Position numbers and translations under genes: made by a program
DNA from: Streptomyces sp. NBC_01689
Lineage (GTDB): Bacteria > Actinomycetota > Actinomycetes > Streptomycetales > Streptomycetaceae
Direction of reading: 5' to 3'
Assembly (NCBI RefSeq): GCF_036250675.1
Contig: NZ_CP109592.1
Span: 8,246,001-8,310,000, forward strand
Length of the DNA stretch: 64,000 nucleotides
In this document: in pieces, positions 25,220 through 33,891 of the stretch
Layout: each line of letters begins with the position of its first letter
Numbering within the stretch: position 1 is the stretch's first letter
The notes under the pieces: generated by a model
The model's input: the letters and a program-made list of their open reading frames with translations, nothing else
Told to the model about the DNA's origin: nothing
The model's database searches: none

Positions 25220-26143
25220 TCAGTGGGCGGGCGCGCCCTGCGGCTGCTGAGGGGCGATGCCCAGCGCCGCCGCGTACTTGGCCAGCGCGAGCTTGCCGAT
25301 GGCCGGGTACGGGCCGAGCGCCTCCGCGGCGGAGCAGCCCGCCTCCTTGGCGGCCTCCTCCAGCAGGGCGTTGTCGATCTCCGGGCCGATCAGGTAGGGC
25401 GCCAGCGCCAGCTGCTGGGAGCCGGAGCCGCGCAGCTGCTCGGCGGTGGCCGCGATCGCGCCCTCCTCGTCGAGCGCCGCCGCCATCACCGGCACGGCGA
25501 GGCGCGCGGCGAGCAGCATGCCGGTGATACCGGCCGCCTGTACGGCCTCCTCGCCGCCCACGGAGGCGAGGATGATGCCGTCGGCGGCGGTGGCCACGGT
25601 GAACAGCCGGGCGCGGTCGGCACGCGCCAGACCCGCCTCGGACAGGCGCACGTGCAGCGCCTCGGCGAGCAGCGGGTGCGGGCCGAGGGCGTCGGTCAGG
25701 TCGGCCGCGACACGGCTGTCCATGACGGCCTGACGGATCCGGCGCAGCAGCGCGTTGTCCGGGCCGGCGAGCAGCGGCACCACGACGGCGACGGGGCCGT
25801 CGGGCTCGGACACCTCGGCACCGGCGGCACGGGCCTGCTCGAAGCGGGCGGTGCGCTCCTCGGCGGCGCGCGCGAGCACGGACTGCAGGGTGGGGAACTC
25901 GGCGTCGTCGCCGTCGAGGTACCCGATACGGGCGTCGAGGCCGGGGAGCTCGGAGCGCGCGATGCTCACGACCTCCTCGGCGAGGCTGCGCGTGGCCGCG
26001 CTGGAGGTGCCCGGCACCGCGAGGACGAGCGCGGGCGCGCCCTCGGGGGCCGCCAGGGGCTCCGGACGGCGGTGCCGCCCGGGCTGGCGGGGTCGCGGCA
26101 TTCGTACTGGCAGGCCGGACGCGGGTCCAGTGGGGGAGCTCAT
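25220..26143 (-). CDS. Sirohydrochlorin chelatase / CbiX-like protein
   Basis: The 307-residue protein has the two-lobed CbiX/SirB fold pattern: A-L-V-L-A-V-P-G-T-S-S near residue 40 in place of the usual G-H-G-S/T, V-A-V-V-V-P-L-L-A-G around 120 and L-A-L-A-P-Y-L-I-G-P in the second lobe. The canonical metal-co-ordinating His residues are not obvious (the first is replaced by V-P-G-T), so a chelatase activity is uncertain. Streptomycete homologues are usually annotated this way by similarity. ATG 26143 lacks a strong ribosome-binding site. Confidence 0.6.
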   Translation of the reverse strand: MSSPTGPASGLPVRMPRPRQPGRHRRPEPLAAPEGAPALVLAVPGTSSAATRSLAEEVVSIARSELPGLDARIGYLDGDDAEFPTLQSVLARAAEERTARFEQARAAGAEVSEPDGPVAVVVPLLAGPDNALLRRIRQAVMDSRVAADLTDALGPHPLLAEALHVRLSEAGLARADRARLFTVATAADGIILASVGGEEAVQAAGITGMLLAARLAVPVMAAALDEEGAIAATAEQLRGSGSQQLALAPYLIGPEIDNALLEEAAKEAGCSAAEALGPYPAIGKLALAKYAAALGIAPQQPQGAPAH

Positions 26144-26494
26144 GGCGCCGCATGTTACTGGTTTCCTGGGCTCCCCTGTTCGGGGAGGGTGCAGGTGAGC
26201 GGTATCCGTCCGCTTTTGTCGGATGAGTTACGCGTGGATCAGAAATGCTCGGTAATGCCGGACATCGTTGCCCGAGGCGGACCGGACGCGCCGGGGGAGC
26301 GGGGCAACTCCGCCGGTCCCGAAGGGCGGAGAGGACCGACTGCGCGGTCCTGACGTGCGGCTACGGCGAAGCGGCGGCAGCCCCGCACGAACGGGCCCCG
26401 GACGAAGCCGGCTTGGGCTTCGACGGGTCCCGGTCGGGTCGGGCGGCGCCGGACGTGGACCGGCGCCGCCGCGGCCCCGGCCGGCCCGCCGGCG
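26144..26494. other. Intergenic region between ung and the chelatase gene
   Basis: Holds a ung terminator hairpin (26442-26470) and, near 26200-26270, a relatively AT-rich segment probably containing the chelatase promoter. No gene is seen. Confidence 0.5.
26442..26470 (-). terminator. Hairpin downstream of ung
   Basis: Perfect 11-bp arms GGCGGCGCCGG (26442-26452) and CCGGCGCCGCC (26460-26470) with a 7-nt loop, 25 bp past the ung stop on the minus strand. No T tract, as is common in streptomycetes. Confidence 0.65.
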
Positions 26495-27172
26495 TCACGG
26501 CAGGCGCCAGTCCACCGGCTGCGCTCCCTGGCCGACCAGCAGTTCGTTGGCGCGGCTGAAGGGGCGGGAGCCGAAGAACCCGCGGTCCGCGGACATGGGT
26601 GACGGGTGCGCGGACTCCACGGCGGGCAGATCGCCGAGCAAGGGGCGTACGTTGCGGGCGTCGCGGCCCCACAGGACGGACACCAGCGGACGCCCGCGCG
26701 CGGCCAGCGCGCGGATCGCCTGCTCGGTGACCTCTTCCCAGCCCTTGCCGCGGTGGGCGGCCGGACTGCGGGGGGCCGTCGTCAGCGCCTTGTTGAGCAA
26801 CAGCACGCCCTGCCGGGTCCAGGGCGTCAGATCGCCGTTGGACGGCTGGGGCAGCCCCAGGTCCGTGTTCAGCTCCCGGAAGATGTTGATCAGGCTGCCC
26901 GGCAGCGGACGGACGTCCGGAGCCACCGAGAACGACAGCCCCACGGCGTGCCCCGGGGTCGGATAGGGGTCCTGTCCGACGACGAGGACGCGGACCTCGT
27001 CGAACGGCTGCTGGAAGGCCCGTAGGACGTTCTGGCCGGCCGGGAGGTAGGTGCGTCCCGCGGCGATCTCCGCGCGGAGGAAGTCCCCCATCTCGGCGAT
27101 CCGCCCGGCCACGGGTTCCAGGGCTTTCGCCCAGCCCGCTTCGACGATTTCATGCAAGGGTCGTGGTGCCAC
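26495..27172 (-). CDS. ung: Uracil-DNA glycosylase, family 1
   Basis: The 225-residue enzyme removes uracil from DNA. It contains the water-activating loop [20 protein letters not shown], the [10 protein letters not shown] motif and the leucine-intercalation loop [18 protein letters not shown] 27172 is chosen because it gives the family N-terminus [10 protein letters not shown] after TAGGGTGAC; GTG 27181 is possible. Housekeeping base-excision repair. Confidence 0.95.
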   Translation of the reverse strand: MAPRPLHEIVEAGWAKALEPVAGRIAEMGDFLRAEIAAGRTYLPAGQNVLRAFQQPFDEVRVLVVGQDPYPTPGHAVGLSFSVAPDVRPLPGSLINIFRELNTDLGLPQPSNGDLTPWTRQGVLLLNKALTTAPRSPAAHRGKGWEEVTEQAIRALAARGRPLVSVLWGRDARNVRPLLGDLPAVESAHPSPMSADRGFFGSRPFSRANELLVGQGAQPVDWRLP

Positions 27173-27177
27173 GGGCG

Positions 27178-27504
27178 TCACCCTACTGCCGTACACGCGA
27201 CGGAGATCAACCGATGGCCGAACGCCCACCGGGGCGGGACGGCCCCGCCGACCGGCCCGTCCCGCCGTCGCCCGCCGCGAAGCGGCCCACTCCGGATCCG
27301 CGCATCCCGAAGCCGGCCGTCCCGCCCGCCCCGTGGGCGCTCGTCGGATCGCACCGCGCTCCTCCCCGGCGGCCGATCCGGTGCCGAACCGGTGGCGCCC
27401 GGTGGGGCGTTGCGCGTGGACCGGCCGGACTCACGGGCGTCGTGGCGCCTCCGGCCGACGTGAAGCCCTCCGCCCGTACTCACCGTGACCCGCGTTCCGG
27501 CCAT
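27178..27504 (-). CDS. Possible small hypothetical protein upstream of ung
   Basis: An ATG at 27504 follows a perfect GGAGGTGA ribosome-binding site at 5-nt spacing and opens 108 codons ending 5 bp before the ung start, as in a coupled pair. The product ([17 protein letters not shown] then an Arg/Gly/Pro-rich remainder) has no recognisable domain and GC3 is only moderate. Either a real small gene or the remains of one; the initiation signal is the only strong support. Confidence 0.3.
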   Translation of the reverse strand: MAGTRVTVSTGGGLHVGRRRHDARESGRSTRNAPPGATGSAPDRPPGRSAVRSDERPRGGRDGRLRDARIRSGPLRGGRRRDGPVGGAVPPRWAFGHRLISVACTAVG

Positions 27505-27703
27505 GGCGATCACCTCCGTGACGACGACGTTGTCCCAGACATCCGCCAGTCTGCCTCCCGGCACTGACAGTCCCCGCGGTCCGGCTGCCGGTGGACGGAG
27601 CGCGAAGGACGCGTCGCGGGGCCCGTCGTGAGCATCGGAGGGACCGGGCCCGTATGGGAGGGCGACGTGGCATGTCCGTGCGGTCGTGAGGAGGACGCCG
27701 TTG
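27505..27703. other. Divergent intergenic region
   Basis: Upstream region of the Rv1733c-like gene; the only clear element is GTGAGGAGGA just before the start. Nothing else recognised. Confidence 0.4.
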
Positions 27704-28291
27704 ATGGCGCCGTTCCGTGGTCCGAAGATCCCGAACGCCTGGCTGTGGAGGTGGCGGCGGAATCCCCTGCGGCGTCGCAGTGACACGCTGGAGGCCTGGG
27801 TCGTGCTCGTCGCCGGGGCGCTCACCGTGCTCGGCGGGGTGCTCGCCGGCCTCCTGGCGACGCACACCGTGGAGCACGGCCTGGCCCGGCAGCGCGCCGA
27901 GTGGCACTCCGTCCCGGCACTGCTCGCCGAGGACGTACCGAGCTCGACCGGGGTGGCGTCCGGAGCCGACATCGTGTGGGCGAAGGTCCGGTGGACCGCG
28001 GCGGACGGATCGCGGCACGACGGCCAGGCACGGGTGCCGGTCGGGAGTCACGAGGGGACCCCGGTCACCGTGTGGACGGACGACGGCGGCCGGCTCGTCA
28101 CCAGGCCCGCCTCCCCCTCCCAGGCCCGGCTGCGGGCCTCGCTGGTCGGGATCCTGATGGGGGTGAGCGCCGGGGGAGTGCCGTTCGTCGGCGGGCGGCT
28201 GCTGCGCGGGCACATGGAACGGCGCCGGATGGAGCGGTGGGACGAGGAGTGGCAGCGGATCGGGCCGCTGTGGGGACGCAAGACCGGCTGA
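27704..28291 (+). CDS. Rv1733c-like two-helix membrane protein
   Basis: The 195-residue protein has an Arg-rich N-terminus (N-P-L-R-R-R-S-D-T-L-E-A-W), a first membrane helix at about residues 31-54, an extracytoplasmic domain with a conserved W-A-K-V-R-W-T-A-A-D-G-S-x-H-x-G-Q-A-x-V and T-V-W-T-D segment, and a second helix at about 145-165 followed by a cytosolic E-W-x-R-I-G-P tail. This is the layout of the mycobacterial Rv1733c family, a dormancy-regulon membrane protein of unknown function. ATG 27704 follows GAGGAGGACG. It sits two genes upstream of a P-type ATPase. Confidence 0.8.
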   Translation: MAPFRGPKIPNAWLWRWRRNPLRRRSDTLEAWVVLVAGALTVLGGVLAGLLATHTVEHGLARQRAEWHSVPALLAEDVPSSTGVASGADIVWAKVRWTAADGSRHDGQARVPVGSHEGTPVTVWTDDGGRLVTRPASPSQARLRASLVGILMGVSAGGVPFVGGRLLRGHMERRRMERWDEEWQRIGPLWGRKTG

Positions 28292-28747
28292 CAGGGCGGT
28301 TCTCCCCCCGGCGCCGGAGGACGCCGTCCGGATGACCCGCCGACGCTCTCCGGAGCGATGCGTCAGAAGTACGGCGGTCGTTCGTCCTCGGAGGCAGCCG
28401 AGTCGCCGTGCCCGCCGGGTCGCTCCCCGTGCCGTCGCGGTGCGGCGACCTCCGTGCGGAGCGGGCCGTGGGCCTCGGCCGGACCCGTCAGGGCGGGCGC
28501 AGCCCGCGCGCGTCGGGTGCGCAGGTTCCCCTTCCGGGCCGGGTGCATGAGGGTTCCCGGCCGATTCCCGCCTTCCACAACACCCCCGCGTCCGCTGTCC
28601 GTTCCGCCGGGCGCCCGTTTTCGTCCGTCCCGTCCCGATCGGGCACCGTGCCGCCTTCCCGGCCGTCAGGGATCCCTAGACTGGGGCGGTTCACACGGCG
28701 CCCGGGGCGGCGCGCTCGGGACGAACCGGCGAGGGGGAGGAGACACG
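28292..28747. other. Intergenic region upstream of the ArsR-type regulator
   Basis: 456 bp without a supported gene. The last 15 bases carry the regulator's GGGGAGGAGA ribosome-binding site. No repeat or long palindrome noted. Confidence 0.45.
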
Positions 28748-29140
28748 GTGGCGACAGAGGTCGGCGGGTTCGACGATCCGTCCGCCGAGGTCCTGGCGGA
28801 GGCGGCCGCGGCGTTCGGGCTGCTCGCCTCCTCGGCACGGCTGCACATCGTGTGGGCGCTGGCGCAGGGCGAGAGCGACGTGACCGGACTCGCCGAGCGG
28901 GTCGGCGGCGCGCTGCCCGCGGTGAGCCAGCATCTCACCAAGCTGAAGCTCGCCGGTCTCGTGCGGTCCCGGCGCGAGGGCAGGCGACAGGTCTACCTCG
29001 TCGACGACCCGGACGTGGTCACCGTCGTACGGCTCATGGTCGGCCAACTGACCGACCGGGCCGACGGGTCCGGCCGGTCCGGGGCGTCCGGGCTGCCCGC
29101 CCAAGGGGCGGTGCGGCGGCTGCGCGGCTTCGGCGCCTGA
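28748..29140 (+). CDS. ArsR/SmtB family transcriptional regulator
   Basis: The 130-residue winged-helix repressor has [13 protein letters not shown] (helix 1), recognition region [17 protein letters not shown] and wing [11 protein letters not shown]. Canonical E-L-C-V-C-D metal-binding cysteines are missing (V-T-G-L-A-E at that place), so the signal is unclear. GTG 28748. It ends about 65 bp before the P-type ATPase start and probably controls that transporter, as in mycobacterial NmtR/KmtR-type pairs (inference). Confidence 0.85.
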   Translation: MATEVGGFDDPSAEVLAEAAAAFGLLASSARLHIVWALAQGESDVTGLAERVGGALPAVSQHLTKLKLAGLVRSRREGRRQVYLVDDPDVVTVVRLMVGQLTDRADGSGRSGASGLPAQGAVRRLRGFGA

Positions 29141-29205
29141 AGGTGCCGCGACCACCCGGCGCGTCCGGCATGTCCAGCACGTCCGGCCGACGTTCCCGGA
29201 AATCG

Positions 29206-32200
29206 ATGTCATCGGGTCCGCAGGGGCCGGCGAGCCCCCCTCAAGACCCCTGGGAACCCGACGCCGTTCACGCCCTTCACGGACTCCACGGGCCCGGGGA
29301 CTCCCACGACCCGTCCAGCCCGCCGTACGCGCGGCTCCCGGACGGTCCGACCACCCTCCAGGTCCTGCGGTGTCTGGACAGCGGTCCGCGGGGGCTGACC
29401 GAGGCGGAGGCCGCGGCCCGGCTGGTCCGGTTCGGCCCGCACGACATGCCGTCGCGGGACACGGAGTCCTGGCCGCGTCTGTTCGCGCGCGGCCTGCGCG
29501 AGCCCTTCACGGCGGTGCTGCTCTGCCTCGGTCTGGTGTCCGCCGCGGTCGCCGCGTGGGGCACGGCGTGCGTGATCCTCTCGCTGGTCAGCGTCAGTTG
29601 CGTCCTGCGCGCGTCGGGCGAGAGCCGGGCCGACCGCTCCCTGGCCGGCCTGCGCCGGCTGGTCGCCGAGACCGCGACCGTGGTCCGCCGCGCCGCCGAC
29701 GGCATGCCGCCCGCGGTCCGGGACATCCCCGTCGGCGAACTGGTCCCCGGCGACGTCGTGCGTCTGGGACCGGGCGACCTGGTCCCGGCCGACGTACGCC
29801 TGCTGCGGGCGAACGGGCTGACCGTGCGTCAAGCGGCGTTGACCGGCGAGTCGTCCGCCGTCGTCAAGAACACGGCCGACGCCCCGGACACCACGTACGA
29901 GGACGGCCGGGCGGGCGACGAGCGGCAGGACCACGAGCGGCAGGACCACGAGCGGGACCGGCGGCGGGACGACGGGGCCGCCCGCCAGGGGGTCTTCGGG
30001 CAGCGTCAGCTCTGCTTCCAGGGCAGCGGTGTGGTGACCGGCAGCGGTACGGCGGTGGTGCTGGCGACGGGAGCACGGACGAGGTTCGCGGCCGCCCACG
30101 GCGATCCGGCCGGCGGACGGAACGGGTCGCGGGGCCGAGCGGCCGGCGCCGTCGACCGGTCCGCGGCGAGCATCTCCTCCGTCCTCGTCCGGTTCATGCT
30201 GCTCACCCCGCCGCTCGTCCTGACGGCGAACGCGGCGCTGCGCGGACGGGGCCTGGAGACCCTCCCGTTCGCCGTCGCGGTGGCCGTCGGTCTCACCCCC
30301 GAGATGCTGCCCGTCATCGTCAGCACGAGCCTCGCGCGGAGCGCGTCGCTGCTGGCCCGCACCCGTGGCGTGATCGTGAAGCGGCTGCCCGCGCTGCACG
30401 ACCTCGGCGCGGTCGACGTGCTCTGCCTGGACAAGACCGGCACGCTCACCCAGGACCGGCCGGTCGTGGAGCGTGCCGTGGACGCGCTCGGAGCCGACGA
30501 TCCCGAGGTGCTGCGGCTCGCCGCCGTCAACGCGTGGTGGACCCTGCAACTCGCCGAACCGCCCACGCCGGACGCCCTCGACGGCGCGCTGCTGGAGGCG
30601 GCCGACGCGGACGGGGCCGGACGGGAACCGGCCGCGGCGGGCGCGCGCCACGAGGCGGCGGAGGCGTACGGCGGGACGGCGCGGCCCCGCACCGGGATCG
30701 CGGCGGCCCACGGCGGCACCGGCACCGCGGCGGCCCACGGCGGAGCGGCGGATCCCCACGGCGGAGTGGCCGGGGCCCACAGCGGCGTGGGGCGGGCCCA
30801 CGCCGAGGTGGCGGGGGCCTACGACGGAGTGGCGGCGCTGCCCTTCGATCCGCATCGCAGGATCGCCACCGCCGTCGTACGCCACCCGCGCCGGCTCGGC
30901 GTGCACACCGTGGTGGTCAAAGGGGCCGCCGAGGAGGTGCTGCGGCGCTGCGACCTCGCGCAGGACGAGCGGGACGCGCTCCTCGGACTCGCCGCCGACC
31001 GGGCGGACGAGGGACTGCGGGTGCTCGCGGTCGCCACCGCCGACCGTCCCGCACGCCGCCGTGGCTGGACCCCCGCCGACGAACGCGGCCTGACCTTCCG
31101 CGGGTTCGTCACCTTCCGCGACACGCTCGCGCCGACCGCCGCCGAGGCGCTGCGCGGACTGGGCGGCAGAGGCGTCTCGGTGAAGGTGCTGACCGGCGAC
31201 CACCCGGGCACCGCGGTGCGCGCCTGCCGGGACCTCGGCCTGGAACCGGGCGAGGTCCGCACGGCGTACGAACTCGCCGGCCTGCCGGACGACGAACTCG
31301 CCGCGACGGTCCGCCGTACGACCGTGTTCGCCCGCTGCGCCCCCGAGGACAAGGCCCGGATCATCGCCTCGCTGCGGGCCGACGGGCACACGGTGGGCTT
31401 CCTCGGCGACGGTGTCAACGACCTGCCCGCGCTGCGGACCGCCGACGTCGGGATCGCGCCCCGCGACGCCGTCGACGTGGCACGGGAGAGCGCGGACGTG
31501 GTCCTCGCCGACAAGGACCTCGCCGCGATCGACCACGCCGTGACGGCCGGACGGCACAGCACCGTCACCGTCGCGACGTATCTGCGCGTCACGCTCTCCT
31601 CGAACCTCGGCAACGTCGTCGCGATGCTCGCCGCGGGACTCGCCCTGCCGTTCCTGCCGATGCTCCCGGCCCAGGTGCTGGCCCAGAACCTGTGCTTCGA
31701 CGCGGCCCAACTCGCCTTCGCCCACGACCGGCCGCACCCCGACGCCCTGCGCCGGCCGGCCTCGTTGCGGCCCCGCCGGTTCCTGCGGTTCATCGCCGGT
31801 TTCGGTCTGCTCAACGCCGTCGCCGACCTGGCCACCTTCGCCGTCCTCGCGCTCGCCCTGCGCGGGCCGCACGCCATCGACGACGCGGCGGCGTTCCACT
31901 CCGGCTGGTTCACCGAGAACCTGACCACCCAGGCGCTGGCCATGCTGCTCCTGCGCACCACGCCGTCCCGGTCGTCCGGAGCCACCGGCCCCCGGGTCAC
32001 CCCGCCCTCCGCCGGGCGCCCGCCGCGTCCCGTCGGCGCGGCGGCGGGAGCCCTCGCGCTCGCGGGTCTGCTGATCCCCCTCACCCCGCTCGGCGCGCTC
32101 CTCGGGATGATCCCGCTCCCACCCCTCTACTACGGCCTGCTCGCCACGGTCCTGGCGCTCTACGCGGGTGCCTTGACGGTGGCTCGGCGGCGGTACGAAC

Positions 32201-32211
32201 GCCGGTCCTGA
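29206..32211 (+). CDS. Cation-transporting P-type ATPase (MgtA/CtpF-like) with two low-complexity insertions
   Basis: The 1001-residue P-ATPase has A-domain T-G-E-S at about residue 213, phosphorylation motif D-K-T-G-T-L-T at about 409, hinge G-D-G-V-N-D at about 735 and the M4 motif G-L-T-P-E-M-L-P typical of MgtA-type magnesium or related transporters. Two extra segments are present: a charged R/E/D/H-rich insert after the TGES region (about 224-260) and a Gly-Ala-His repeat insert in the nucleotide-binding domain (about 470-540). ATG 29206 is used; in-frame ATG 29170 would add 12 residues. Ion specificity is not determined. With the ArsR and Rv1733c-like neighbours it recalls the mycobacterial ctpF dormancy context. 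Confidence 0.88.
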   Translation: MSSGPQGPASPPQDPWEPDAVHALHGLHGPGDSHDPSSPPYARLPDGPTTLQVLRCLDSGPRGLTEAEAAARLVRFGPHDMPSRDTESWPRLFARGLREPFTAVLLCLGLVSAAVAAWGTACVILSLVSVSCVLRASGESRADRSLAGLRRLVAETATVVRRAADGMPPAVRDIPVGELVPGDVVRLGPGDLVPADVRLLRANGLTVRQAALTGESSAVVKNTADAPDTTYEDGRAGDERQDHERQDHERDRRRDDGAARQGVFGQRQLCFQGSGVVTGSGTAVVLATGARTRFAAAHGDPAGGRNGSRGRAAGAVDRSAASISSVLVRFMLLTPPLVLTANAALRGRGLETLPFAVAVAVGLTPEMLPVIVSTSLARSASLLARTRGVIVKRLPALHDLGAVDVLCLDKTGTLTQDRPVVERAVDALGADDPEVLRLAAVNAWWTLQLAEPPTPDALDGALLEAADADGAGREPAAAGARHEAAEAYGGTARPRTGIAAAHGGTGTAAAHGGAADPHGGVAGAHSGVGRAHAEVAGAYDGVAALPFDPHRRIATAVVRHPRRLGVHTVVVKGAAEEVLRRCDLAQDERDALLGLAADRADEGLRVLAVATADRPARRRGWTPADERGLTFRGFVTFRDTLAPTAAEALRGLGGRGVSVKVLTGDHPGTAVRACRDLGLEPGEVRTAYELAGLPDDELAATVRRTTVFARCAPEDKARIIASLRADGHTVGFLGDGVNDLPALRTADVGIAPRDAVDVARESADVVLADKDLAAIDHAVTAGRHSTVTVATYLRVTLSSNLGNVVAMLAAGLALPFLPMLPAQVLAQNLCFDAAQLAFAHDRPHPDALRRPASLRPRRFLRFIAGFGLLNAVADLATFAVLALALRGPHAIDDAAAFHSGWFTENLTTQALAMLLLRTTPSRSSGATGPRVTPPSAGRPPRPVGAAAGALALAGLLIPLTPLGALLGMIPLPPLYYGLLATVLALYAGALTVARRRYERRS
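30655..30835 (+). repeat. Repeat tract encoding AHGG units in the P-ATPase nucleotide-binding domain
   Basis: Imperfect tandem units of GCCCACGGCGGC-type sequence encode A-A-H-G-G, P-H-G-G-V, A-H-S-G-V, A-H-A-E-V and A-Y-D-G-V. Adjacent copies differ by point changes, suggesting recent slippage expansion within an in-frame loop. Confidence 0.75.
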
Positions 32212-32372
32212 CCCGCCCCGGGGACCCGGCGGCCGGGGTCTCGCGCGGAACGACGAGCCGAGGCCCGGCGGCCCGAACCCATGGTTGTACAGTTGCGCAA
32301 AGTGGCAATCTTCTTGGGGGCGGCGACCCATGGGACGCGCCTTCGACCGACGTGAGGAAGGGCGGGCGCACG

Positions 32373-32645
32373 ATGCTCCGCAACGGACTGGAACCCTGGC
32401 ACCTGCTGATCGTGGCGGTCGTCCTCATCGTGCTGTTCGGCTCGAAGAAGCTGCCGGACACCGCGCGGGCGCTCGGCAAGTCGATGCGCATCCTCAAGAG
32501 CGAGGTCAAGGCGATGAAGGACGAGGACCCCGTGCCGGCCGCCGGCCAGGGAAACCGCGGAGAGACGACGGCGGACGCCCCGCGGAACACCGGCGGGCAG
32601 ACCGTCCCGCGGACGACGGCCGACGCCTCCGGCACCGCGCACTGA
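32373..32645 (+). CDS. tatA: TatA/E-type twin-arginine translocase subunit
   Basis: The 90-residue protein has the single N-terminal membrane helix (about residues 10-22), the invariant F-G hinge in L-F-G-S-K-K-L-P-D, an amphipathic helix ([15 protein letters not shown]) and a polar tail. ATG 32373 follows GAGGAAGGGCGGGCGCACG. It is separate from tatC, so it is probably an accessory TatA paralogue. Confidence 0.88.
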   Translation: MLRNGLEPWHLLIVAVVLIVLFGSKKLPDTARALGKSMRILKSEVKAMKDEDPVPAAGQGNRGETTADAPRNTGGQTVPRTTADASGTAH

Positions 32646-32657
32646 CCCTCACGGTGC

Positions 32658-32692
32658 CGCTGCCGGGCCGGCGCGAGGGCCACCCGGCAGCG
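32658..32692. terminator. Hairpin between tatA and spo0M
   Basis: CGCTGCCGGG (32658-32667) pairs with CCCGGCAGCG (32683-32692) across a 15-nt loop, in the 61-bp gap between the two convergent genes. Confidence 0.6.
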
Positions 32693-32706
32693 ACACCGCC
32701 CAGGAC

Positions 32707-33747
32707 TCAGTCCTCCCCGCCGTCCTCCTCGTCGCCCTCGAAGAAGTCGCCCACCTCGTCGACGACTTCGGCCGCCACGAGGCCGCCCACCACCCCTACC
32801 GCGAGTCCCGCGGCGCCCGCCGCGATCGCGGTCCCCATGCCGGGTCCGGAGTGCCGGCCTTCGTGCCCGTCGTGACCGGCCGTGTGCCCGTAGCCGTCCG
32901 CGCCCCCATGGCCGTACCCGCTCCCGGCCGCGTACGGGTCGCCGTGGCCGTACGAGGCATGTGAGCCGTACGACGCCCGGTGCCCGACCAACTCCTTGAT
33001 CCAGCCGTCGACTTCGGTGTTCCAGTCGAGCGCGAAGGCGTCCTGATGGCTCACCGTGAATCGGGTGAGTGCGTCGTGTCCCGACCCGAACAGGCCACCG
33101 CGCTTGTCCGCCTCCAGGACGACCTCCATGCCGGCGGGAGTGGCGAGGAAGGTCAGCTCGATCTCGTTCACCGCGTGCGCGTACTGCGGCGCCGGGGTCA
33201 GCTCGATCTCCTGGTAGAAGGGCAACTGCTGGCCCGTGCCCCCGATGTGGCCGTACTCGAGGTCGGCCGACCGGAAGCCGAAGCCCAGTTGTCCCAGTGC
33301 CTCCAGCACCGCCTCCTGGACGGGCAACGGCCGTACCGTGAGCGGATCGAGGTCCCCCTTGTCCCGGGCGCCCGCCACGGCGAGCTCGGTCCGCACCCCG
33401 AGCACGATGCCCAGCGGCTGCCCGTACAGCTCGGTGACCGGCGTCTCCCAGGGCAGCGCCACCCGGAACGGGACGCTGCGCCGCTCCTCCGCGGCGAGCC
33501 GGAAACCGCCGCCGACGGTGAACCGGTCGAAGACGGCGGCGCCTTCGCTCTCCCCGTCCTCGTGCTCCGCCTCGACGCGGGCGATCAGATCGAGCCCGAT
33601 GTGCTCGATCTCCACGTCCGTGCCACCGCCCTGGAGATGGACCTGTCCTGACAGGATCCCGCCGGGGGCCACCGCGCCGCCGTCGAGAACCGTGTCCACC
33701 GAGGGGCCGCCCGCGCCCATCGCCCCGAGCAGCTTCTTGAACACCAT
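32707..33747 (-). CDS. spo0M: Sporulation-control protein Spo0M (arrestin-like)
   Basis: The 346-residue protein opens M-V-F-K-K-L-L-G-A-M-G-A-G-G-P-S-V-D-T-V-L and carries the arrestin-like beta-sandwich pair of Spo0M (about 10-245), including G-G-x-L-S-G-Q-V-H-L-Q-G-G and L-P-W-E-T-P-V-T-E-L. The C-terminal part (about 250-346) is Gly/His/Tyr-rich, then a hydrophobic Gly-Ala segment and an acidic end. Homologues affect sporulation or cytoskeletal organisation; the mechanism is unclear. ATG 33747 follows AAGGAG. Confidence 0.85.
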   Translation of the reverse strand: MVFKKLLGAMGAGGPSVDTVLDGGAVAPGGILSGQVHLQGGGTDVEIEHIGLDLIARVEAEHEDGESEGAAVFDRFTVGGGFRLAAEERRSVPFRVALPWETPVTELYGQPLGIVLGVRTELAVAGARDKGDLDPLTVRPLPVQEAVLEALGQLGFGFRSADLEYGHIGGTGQQLPFYQEIELTPAPQYAHAVNEIELTFLATPAGMEVVLEADKRGGLFGSGHDALTRFTVSHQDAFALDWNTEVDGWIKELVGHRASYGSHASYGHGDPYAAGSGYGHGGADGYGHTAGHDGHEGRHSGPGMGTAIAAGAAGLAVGVVGGLVAAEVVDEVGDFFEGDEEDGGED

Positions 33748-33786
33748 GCCGCTGTGGCTCCTTCACTGATCGCACTCGTCGTTCCG

Positions 33787-33818
33787 GACCGGCCCGGCGC
33801 CCACGCGCCGGGCCGGTC
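33787..33818 (-). terminator. Hairpin downstream of the LPG-synthase-like gene
   Basis: Perfect 14-bp arms GACCGGCCCGGCGC and GCGCCGGGCCGGTC with loop CCAC, about 75 bp beyond the stop of the minus-strand gene ending at 33892. Confidence 0.75.
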
Positions 33819-33891
33819 TGATCAGAACTGCGGGTGCGGGCAGAGAAGTTCCCAGGTCACCCGGACGGACGCAGCCTTCACGACACCCGGC

